Made by a program: the position numbers and the translations under genes. Positions 6,608 through 11,279 of a DNA stretch of 11,279 nt are shown piece after piece (position 1 is the first letter of the stretch; each line of letters opens with the position of its first letter). Under the pieces are notes generated by a model. The model saw only the letters and a list, made by a program, of their open reading frames with translations, was not told the DNA's origin and made no database searches. Source of the DNA: an uncultured Pseudomonadota bacterium (lineage in GTDB: Bacteria; Pseudomonadota; Gammaproteobacteria; Burkholderiales; Burkholderiaceae); the NCBI GenBank assembly GCA_946480245.1, contig CAMLIZ010000151.1:1-11279 (forward strand), written 5' to 3'.

Positions 6608-6644
6608 AAACGACAACAACTTGACGCCCGCAGCGCTTGCGGGC
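6608..6644 (-). terminator. Probable intrinsic terminator of the argS–SPOR–dsbA transcript
   Basis: Nine nt after the dsbA stop, GCCCGCA (6644-6638 on the minus strand) pairs with TGCGGGC (6632-6626) around the 5-nt loop AGCGC. The transcript then continues into a T-rich stretch, with T at 9 of 18 positions (6625-6608, GTCAAGTTGTTGTCGTTT). The T run is interrupted, so the terminator may be imperfect, but position and structure fit the end of the dsbA transcript. Confidence 0.5.
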
Positions 6645-6652
6645 AGCCGAGG

Positions 6653-7291
6653 TCAGCTCGTGCGCGCCTTCCGCGCGAGGAACTCCACCACCTGCAGCGC
6701 CTGCTGCGGGCCGCCGGCCATGCCGACGTTGGTCCAGTAGCGGCCCTGCACGCCGAGCGTGGGGACGCCATCGATCTTGTAGGCCTCCGACAGCTGCTTG
6801 GCCTGGCGCACCTTGCTGGCCACCGAGAAGGACTTGAAGACCTCCATGAACTTCTTGCCGTCCACGCCGTTCTCGGTCATGAAGGCTTCGATGTCACCGT
6901 CCTTGTCGAGGCGGCGATGGTGCACGTGGATCGCGGCAAACACCTTGCGGTGCATCTGCTCGACCAGGCCCATGGTCTCCAGCGTGTAGAAGATGCGCGA
7001 GTGCGTTTCGTGCAGTGCGCTGAACGCCACATGGCTGCGTTGGAAATCGATGCCGGGCGGCAGCTGCTTGACCCATGCTTCGAGGGTCGGCTCGAACGCA
7101 TTGCAGTGCGGGCAGCCGTACCAGAAGAACTCGACCACGTGCACCTTGCCGTCGGCCGGCATCGGTACCGGCTGGTTCAGCTTGACGTAGTTCTGGCCCT
7201 CCACCGGGACGCCTTGCGCCCGCACGCCGGCCGCGAAGGGCAGGCCGAGTGCGGCGGTGAGCAGCTGGGCGGAGAAGTGGCGCCGTTTCAT
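6653..7291 (-). CDS. dsbA: Thiol:disulfide interchange protein DsbA
   Basis: This 212-residue precursor is a periplasmic thioredoxin-fold oxidase that donates disulfide bonds to exported proteins and is itself reoxidised by DsbB. The active site is FFWYGCPHC (55-63, Cys60 and Cys63 in the DsbA-type CPHC motif). The cis-proline loop GVPT (175-178, Pro177) is present and an alpha-helical insert lies between them, as in DsbA. The N-terminus MKRRHFSAQLL plus a hydrophobic core and GVRAQG is an export signal with a cleavage site near 24-26; its RR-x-F resembles a Tat motif. I chose ATG 7291 because AAAGGA precedes it at 6 nt; the longer open frame upstream would have no signal peptide. It follows the SPOR gene by 31 nt in the same orientation, so the two are probably one operon. 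Confidence 0.94.
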   Translation of the reverse strand: MKRRHFSAQLLTAALGLPFAAGVRAQGVPVEGQNYVKLNQPVPMPADGKVHVVEFFWYGCPHCNAFEPTLEAWVKQLPPGIDFQRSHVAFSALHETHSRIFYTLETMGLVEQMHRKVFAAIHVHHRRLDKDGDIEAFMTENGVDGKKFMEVFKSFSVASKVRQAKQLSEAYKIDGVPTLGVQGRYWTNVGMAGGPQQALQVVEFLARKARTS

Positions 7292-7297
7292 CGACTG

Positions 7298-7303
7298 TCC
7301 TTT
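7298..7303 (-). promoter_or_regulatory. Ribosome binding site of dsbA
   Basis: AAAGGA on the minus strand lies 6 nt before the dsbA ATG at 7291. It is one of the clearest Shine-Dalgarno sequences in this window and decides in favour of this start over the in-frame start at 7396. Confidence 0.75.
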
Positions 7304-7322
7304 GCTTGTGTCTGTCGTTTCG

Positions 7323-7961
7323 TCAATGGCCGCTGTTGTCGACGCGCACCAGCGCGGCCTCGAAGCTGGCGGCCTGCAGCTTGTCCTGCGCGGCATCGGC
7401 GTCCTCCTTGCGGTCGAACGGCCCGACGCGCACGCGGTACACGCTGCGCCCGGCCTGCTCGCGTTCGGTCACCTTCGCCGCCAGCCCCATCATCGCCAGG
7501 CGGGCCCGCTGCTGCTCCGCATCCTCGGGCCGCGCGAACGCGCCCACCTGCACGAAGTAGCTGAACGCGCCAGCCTCCGGTTTGGCCGACCTGCCGCCGA
7601 CCATCGGTGCCGCGGCCGGCGATACCGGCTGGCCCGACAGCAGCGCAGAAGGATCGCGCTGCGCCTTCGGCGCCTCGCTTACCGGGGCCGACGCAGGTGC
7701 CGGCGGCACCACCCCGGAGGCGGCACGGCTGATCGGCTTGATCGGCTGCTTGCCGGCGAGCGGCGCGTTCGGATCCCAGTTCTTGTTGCGCGCGGCTTCG
7801 GCGGCGTCCTGTTCGGCGGTGTGCGCAGGCACCTTGTTGACGAACGGCACCGGCACCTTGGTGACGTACAGCGCCACGCCCAGTGCCAGCGCCAGCCCGA
7901 TCAGCAGGCCAACGATCAAGCCGAGGACGAACCCTCCCTTTTCACCCTTTTGCGATTTCAT
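7323..7961 (-). CDS. SPOR-domain protein with N-terminal membrane anchor (FtsN-like layout)
   Basis: This 212-residue protein has a short basic cytoplasmic end (KSQKGEKGG), one transmembrane helix (about 11-33), a Pro/Ala-rich periplasmic linker (about 45-130) and a C-terminal SPOR domain (about 133-208). The two half-repeats of the SPOR domain are visible as [21 protein letters not shown] and [25 protein letters not shown] domains bind glycan strands stripped of stem peptides at the division septum, so the protein probably sits at the septum. The layout resembles FtsN, but FtsN's essential motif cannot be recognised with confidence, so I give no symbol. ATG 7961 overlaps the argS stop (ATGA), with GGAAGAG 9 nt upstream inside argS, so translation is probably coupled to argS. 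dsbA follows by 31 nt. Confidence 0.87.
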   Translation of the reverse strand: MKSQKGEKGGFVLGLIVGLLIGLALALGVALYVTKVPVPFVNKVPAHTAEQDAAEAARNKNWDPNAPLAGKQPIKPISRAASGVVPPAPASAPVSEAPKAQRDPSALLSGQPVSPAAAPMVGGRSAKPEAGAFSYFVQVGAFARPEDAEQQRARLAMMGLAAKVTEREQAGRSVYRVRVGPFDRKEDADAAQDKLQAASFEAALVRVDNSGH

Positions 7962-9691
7962 GCAGCGGTCTCTTCCATCTCACGGTTCATCGAACGGGGC
8001 GCGCTCACGCCGAGCAGGCCCAGGCCGTTGCGCAGCACCTGGCGCGTGGCGGCCAGCAGCGCGAGCCGGGCGCGGGCGAGGTCGCGATCATCGACCAGAA
8101 AGCGCTCGGCAGCGTAGTAGCTGTGGAACGCGGACGACAGCTCGCGCAGGTAGAAGGCCACGTCGTGCGGCGCCAGGTCGGCCGCAGCGCGGGCGAGCAT
8201 CTCGGGATACGCCGCCAGCTTGAGCATCAGCGCTGTCTCGGTGGGCGCCGTGAGGCGCGTGACGCCGGCGTCCTGCAGCGCGGCGTCGTCGTCGCCGAAG
8301 CCGAGCCGCTCCTGCGCCTGCACCAGCACCGAGCAGATGCGCGCGTGCGCATACTGCACGTAGAACACCGGGTTCTCGTCGTTCTCCTTCAGCGCCAGGT
8401 CGACGTCGAACACGAACTCGGTGTCGGGCTTGCGGCTGACCAGGAAGAAGCGCACCGCATCACGGCTGGTCCAGTCGATCAGGTCGCGCAAGGTCACGTA
8501 GCCACCCGCGCGCTTGGAGATCTTGACCTCCTCGCCGCCCTTCATCACCGCCACCATCTTGTGCAGCAGGTAGTCGGGATAGCCCGGCGGAATGCCGGCG
8601 TTGGCGCATTGGAGCCCGGCGCGCACGCGCGCGATCGTGCCGTGGTGGTCGGTGCCCTGCACGTTCACCACCTTGCTGTAGCCGCGCTCCCACTTGTTGA
8701 CGTGATAGGCCACGTCGGGCACGAAGTAGGTGTAGGTGCCGTCGGACTTGCGCATCACGCGGTCCTTGTCGTCGCCGTAGTCGGTGGTCTTCAGCCACAG
8801 CGCGCCGTCGGCCTCGAAGGTCTTGCCGGCGGCCTGCAGGCGCTGCACGGTGCGCTCGACGGCGCCGTTGGCGTACAGGCTGGACTCGAGAAAGTAGTTG
8901 TCGAAGCGCACGCCAAAGGCCTGCAGGTCCAGGTCCTGCTCGTGGCGCAGGTAGGCCACCGCGAACTGGCGGATGCCGTCCAGGTCGTCCGGGTTGCCCG
9001 ACGCCGTGAACGTGCGGTCGTCGGCCTTCACGGTCTTGCGTCCCAGGAAGTCGGCCGCGATGTCGGCGATGTACTCGCCGTTGTAGGCGCTGTCGGGCCA
9101 GCCGGCGTCACCCGGCTTCAGCCCCTTGATGCGGCATTGCGTGGACAGCGCCAGTGTCTGGATCTGCACGCCCGCGTCGTTGTAGTAGAACTCCCGCGTC
9201 ACCTGCCAGCCCTGCGTGTCGAGCAGGTTGCAGATGGAATCGCCCAGCGCGCCCTGGCGCCCATGGCCCACGTGCAGCGGCCCGGTCGGGTTGGCGGAGA
9301 CGAACTCCACCATCACGCGCTGGCCGTTGCCCGCCTGCCGGCCGAAAGCCTCGGCCGCGCGCAGCACCTCCGGCACGATGGCCTGCTTGGCGCTGTCGGA
9401 CAGGCGCAGGTTGATGAAGCCGGGGCCGGCGATCTCCAGCGCCTGCACCCATCGTTGCACAGCGGGCTGGCGCTGCAGCGCCTCCACCAGCGCCTGGGCG
9501 AGCTCGCGAGGGTTCTTGCGCGCCGGCTTCGCCAGCTGCATCGCGGCGGTGATGGCGAAGTCGCCATGCGCGGCCTGCTTGGGGGATTCGAAGGTCGGCG
9601 TGAAGGTGTCGGCGGCGGCACCGAACTGCGCGCCCAGTTCGGCGACCGCATCGCGCAAGGCGTTCAGCAGGTCCTGCTTGGCTTGGATCAT
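7958..9691 (-). CDS. argS: Arginine--tRNA ligase
   Basis: This 577-residue class I aminoacyl-tRNA synthetase charges tRNA-Arg with arginine using ATP. The N-terminal Add1 tRNA-recognition domain spans about 1-115 ([24 protein letters not shown]). The catalytic core has [18 protein letters not shown] (128-145) with the HIGH motif as HVGH (140-143), [13 protein letters not shown] (171-183), and the KMSKS equivalent VKISKRAG (389-396). The helical anticodon-binding (DALR) domain ends with LGVSAPRSM (560-568). Length agrees with the family. ATG 9691 gives a normal N-terminus, but no Shine-Dalgarno is visible upstream and a TAAAAT element sits 6 nt before the ATG. The last codons overlap the SPOR gene (ATGA). 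It is divergent from the Ser/Thr kinase gene. Confidence 0.97.
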   Translation of the reverse strand: MIQAKQDLLNALRDAVAELGAQFGAAADTFTPTFESPKQAAHGDFAITAAMQLAKPARKNPRELAQALVEALQRQPAVQRWVQALEIAGPGFINLRLSDSAKQAIVPEVLRAAEAFGRQAGNGQRVMVEFVSANPTGPLHVGHGRQGALGDSICNLLDTQGWQVTREFYYNDAGVQIQTLALSTQCRIKGLKPGDAGWPDSAYNGEYIADIAADFLGRKTVKADDRTFTASGNPDDLDGIRQFAVAYLRHEQDLDLQAFGVRFDNYFLESSLYANGAVERTVQRLQAAGKTFEADGALWLKTTDYGDDKDRVMRKSDGTYTYFVPDVAYHVNKWERGYSKVVNVQGTDHHGTIARVRAGLQCANAGIPPGYPDYLLHKMVAVMKGGEEVKISKRAGGYVTLRDLIDWTSRDAVRFFLVSRKPDTEFVFDVDLALKENDENPVFYVQYAHARICSVLVQAQERLGFGDDDAALQDAGVTRLTAPTETALMLKLAAYPEMLARAAADLAPHDVAFYLRELSSAFHSYYAAERFLVDDRDLARARLALLAATRQVLRNGLGLLGVSAPRSMNREMEETAA

Positions 9692-9697
9692 CGGGTG

Positions 9698-9703
9698 ATT
9701 TTA
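9698..9703 (-). promoter_or_regulatory. Candidate -10 element of argS
   Basis: TAAAAT on the minus strand matches 5 of 6 bases of TATAAT and is the most AT-rich spot in the argS–kinase gap. It ends 6 nt before the argS ATG, so a transcript from it would begin at or next to the start codon and be leaderless. The position 17 bp upstream (CCGAGT) is not a good -35. The match may be coincidental. Confidence 0.3.
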
Positions 9704-9743
9704 GGGGCCGCGTTCCGTGCACTCGGACACGTTCGGCGTGGGA

Positions 9744-9764
9744 AAGCGCCCGCTTTGGGCGTTT
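9744..9764. repeat. Inverted repeat in the argS–kinase divergent gap
   Basis: AAGCGCCC (9744-9751) pairs with GGGCGTTT (9757-9764) around GCTTT, an 8-bp stem with one G-T pair. It lies in the 133-nt region (9692-9824) between the divergent argS and kinase starts. It could be an operator or a hairpin in the kinase leader. No further clear element is seen in this gap. Confidence 0.35.
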
Positions 9765-9824
9765 GTTGGGGCTACCGGCAGCATGCCGGCTGGCGCATCA
9801 TTCGAGGCCCTGCCTGGCCTGTCC

Positions 9825-11189
9825 ATGTCCGTCGCTCCCCCTACCCTCACCGATTCGCTCCCGCTCGAACCCGACCTGCCCGTCCAGATCGGCAAGTACG
9901 AGGTGATCCGCAAACTCGGCGAGGGCGCCACCAGCGAGGTGTTCCTCGCGCGCGACCCGTTCCATGGCCGCGAGGTGGCGATCAAGCGCGTGCGTCCCGC
10001 GGTGGTGGGCGGCGAAGGTGCCGAGGGCCGCTACTACGAGCGCTTCTTCGCGGCCGAGGCCGCGCTGGTGGGGCGCCTGCAGCACCCGAACGTGGTGCAG
10101 ATCTTCGACGCCGTGGCCGACCCGGTGGCGCCGTACCTGGTGATGGAGTACGTGCGCGGCATGACGCTGCGCCGCTTCTGCCGCGCCGACGCGCTGCTGT
10201 CGCTGGAGCAGATCGTGGAGATCGGCTTCAAGTGCGCGATGGCACTGGGCTATGTGTATCGCCAGGGGCTGATCCATCGCGACGTGAAGCCCGCCAACAT
10301 CCTGGCCGTGGTGGAGCAGGACCAGGTGATCGACATCAAGATCACCGACTTCGGCAGCGTGCTGAACCTGGTGTCCGAGCGCACGCAGATCTTTCGCGTC
10401 GGCTCGCTCGCCTACATGTCGCCGGAGCAGCTCGACGGCGACACGCTCGACGCGCGCGCGGACATCTACTCGCTGGCTGCGGTGCTGTACCACCTGATCG
10501 CCGGCCGGCCGCCGTTCGACGCGCAGCAGCAGACCGCGCTGATGAACCAGATCTACAACGCCGAGCCACCGCCGCTGATCGGCCTGCGTGCCGGCGTGAG
10601 GCCGGCGCTGGACAACGTGATCCGCCGGGCGCTGGCCAAGAACCCGGCCGATCGCCCGGCCTCGTGGGACGAGTTCGCGCAAGGCTTGTCCGGGCTCGTG
10701 GCCCAGCGCGAGATCCCGCTCGGGCGCCTGCAGGGCGTGCTCGACTCCGAACGCTTCAACCTGCTGCGCACGCTCGACTTCTTCTCCGGTTTCGGCGACG
10801 TGGAGCTGTGGGAGGTGGTGCACCGCGCGAAGTGGCAGCGCTTCAAGCCCGGCCATGCGCTCTTCAAGCGCGGGCAGGAGGGCAACAGCTTCCACATCAT
10901 CGCCCAGGGCGAGGTGGAGGTGTTCCGCGACGCGGTGAAGGTGGCCCAGCTGGGCGCCGGCACGTCGGTGGGCGAGATGGCCTACCTGGCACCCAGCCCC
11001 GAGCTGCGCCGCCACAGCACCGACGTGATCGTGTCCCAGGTCGCCACCACCATCTCGTTCACGCCCGACACGCTTCAGCAGCTGAGCCCGGGCACGCGCC
11101 ACCTGTTCGACGGCGCGTTCATCCGCGTGCTGGTGCGGCGCCTGCACGCCGCGCACGAAGCACTGGCGCATCCGCGGCGCATTCTCTGA
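9825..11189 (+). CDS. Serine/threonine protein kinase with C-terminal cyclic-nucleotide-binding-type domain
   Basis: This 454-residue soluble protein (no transmembrane segment) has a complete Hanks-type kinase domain (about 25-293). It shows the glycine loop LGEGATSEV (31-39), VAIK with Lys54, an alpha-C Glu in AAEAAL (Glu78), catalytic HRDVKPAN (151-158, Asp153), ITDFGS (173-178, Asp175), an activation loop with Thr/Ser sites ending GSLAYMSPEQ, and ADIYSL (Asp213). The second part (about 315-415) is a cNMP-binding fold: FSGFGDVELWEVV, FKPGHALFKRGQEGNSFHIIAQGEVEVF and VGEMAYL. The phosphate-binding cassette keeps Glu384 and an Arg (395/396) before H-S-T, where cAMP/cGMP binders usually have R-A-A/S-T. 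A regulatory input to the kinase is likely, but the ligand is unknown. ATG 9825 is chosen because codons upstream lose the high GC third-position pattern. ATG 9783 and GTG 9717 (with AGGGG 9 nt upstream) are alternatives. Targets are unknown. Confidence 0.88.
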   Translation: MSVAPPTLTDSLPLEPDLPVQIGKYEVIRKLGEGATSEVFLARDPFHGREVAIKRVRPAVVGGEGAEGRYYERFFAAEAALVGRLQHPNVVQIFDAVADPVAPYLVMEYVRGMTLRRFCRADALLSLEQIVEIGFKCAMALGYVYRQGLIHRDVKPANILAVVEQDQVIDIKITDFGSVLNLVSERTQIFRVGSLAYMSPEQLDGDTLDARADIYSLAAVLYHLIAGRPPFDAQQQTALMNQIYNAEPPPLIGLRAGVRPALDNVIRRALAKNPADRPASWDEFAQGLSGLVAQREIPLGRLQGVLDSERFNLLRTLDFFSGFGDVELWEVVHRAKWQRFKPGHALFKRGQEGNSFHIIAQGEVEVFRDAVKVAQLGAGTSVGEMAYLAPSPELRRHSTDVIVSQVATTISFTPDTLQQLSPGTRHLFDGAFIRVLVRRLHAAHEALAHPRRIL

Positions 11190-11202
11190 GGGGCTTGTCT
11201 CT

Positions 11203-11217
11203 CCCCAAGGTTTGGGG
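11203..11217 (+). terminator. Weak hairpin after the kinase gene
   Basis: CCCCAA (11203-11208) and TTGGGG (11212-11217) form a 6-bp stem with loop GGT, 13 nt after the kinase stop (11187-11189). No T tract follows (CGGCGACC), so intrinsic termination is doubtful. It may mark the 3' end of the transcript. Confidence 0.3.
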
Positions 11218-11225
11218 CGGCGACC

Positions 11226-11259
11226 TGGTGCACCATCCCGGGTTGGCGCGCGTTGTGCG
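11226..11259 (+). promoter_or_regulatory. Possible sigma-54-type promoter with an upstream palindrome
   Basis: TTGGCGCGCGTTGTGCG (11243-11259) has the GG-N10-GC spacing of -24/-12 promoters and matches about ten of the thirteen or so informative bases of the sigma-54 consensus YTGGCACGrNNNTTGCW, with A6, T13 and the last W replaced. A perfect palindrome TGGTGCACCA (11226-11235), built from GGTGCA and TGCACC half-sites like those recognised by NtrC, lies just upstream, though NtrC sites normally have the halves facing across a spacer. The downstream gene is outside the window. GC-rich DNA gives such matches by chance, so this is tentative. Confidence 0.25.
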
Positions 11260-11279
11260 CTATGGCTGTGGCGCCGCCG

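Noticed and set aside
5831..7564. A 577-codon plus-strand open frame across lptA, dsbA and the SPOR gene
   Set aside because: It crosses three recognisable minus-strand genes and the gaps between them; no domain pattern is seen.
9717..9824. GTG 9717 as the kinase start
   Set aside because: AGGGG 9 nt upstream gives some support, but third-position GC falls in this stretch, the residues look unrelated to a kinase, and only 25 nt would remain for two divergent promoters. It is kept as an alternative, not as the call.
9798..11171. A 457-codon minus-strand open frame antisense to the Ser/Thr kinase
   Set aside because: His/Ala/Arg-rich low-complexity translation without domains. The plus strand has a complete kinase, and long antisense frames are expected at this GC content.
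1..11279. CRISPR arrays, insertion sequences, integrases, tRNA or rRNA genes
   Set aside because: Looked for on both strands by eye. No regularly spaced repeats, transposase motifs, CCA-ending cloverleafs or rRNA signatures were recognised.

Overview
The window is about 11.3 kb of very GC-rich bacterial DNA. It is almost fully coding, and third codon positions are dominated by G and C. The gene set (rsmE, rpoN, lptA/lptB, a betaproteobacterial-type dsbA, an argS–SPOR gene pair) fits a betaproteobacterium, most likely Burkholderiales. That placement rests on gene content and protein character, not on a search. Most of the window is chromosomal housekeeping. I see no phage, insertion sequence, CRISPR array, rRNA or tRNA, and no gene-free stretch over 300 bases.

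Layout. (1) Positions 1-83 are the 3' end of an AMP-forming acyl-CoA synthetase-type gene, followed by a perfect 10-bp hairpin. (2) Two plus-strand genes follow: rsmE (16S rRNA U1498 methyltransferase) and a multi-pass membrane sensor histidine kinase with no response regulator beside it. (3) The kinase runs tail-to-tail into a minus-strand cluster. Read in its own direction, that cluster is argS – SPOR-domain protein – dsbA – terminator-like hairpin – lptA – lptB – rpoN – RlmL-type rRNA methyltransferase. Several junctions are 4-nt stop/start overlaps (ATGA or GTGA), which suggests translational coupling. (4) Divergent from argS is a serine/threonine protein kinase fused to a C-terminal cyclic-nucleotide-binding-type domain. 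The window ends in a short non-coding tail with a sigma-54-like motif.

How the genes fit together. LptA and LptB are parts of the lipopolysaccharide transport machine. Their pairing with rpoN (sigma-54) is a widely conserved order in Proteobacteria, but here rpoN is followed by an rRNA methyltransferase instead of the usual hpf/ptsN genes. DsbA and the SPOR protein act in the envelope (disulfide formation; septal peptidoglycan). ArgS, RsmE and RlmL serve translation. The histidine kinase and the Ser/Thr kinase are two separate signalling proteins.

The most unusual item is the lptA–lptB junction. A 77-bp hairpin-rich unit sits there, bounded by two copies of the 10-bp word CGATGAGCGC. The unit contains a 26-codon open frame whose start overlaps the lptA stop (ATGA) and whose stop overlaps the lptB start (ATGA). 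This looks like a small palindromic repeat that entered a translationally coupled junction without breaking the coupling. The second notable item is the kinase–cyclic-nucleotide-domain fusion. I found no evidence for a wholly new defence, mobile or metabolic system.
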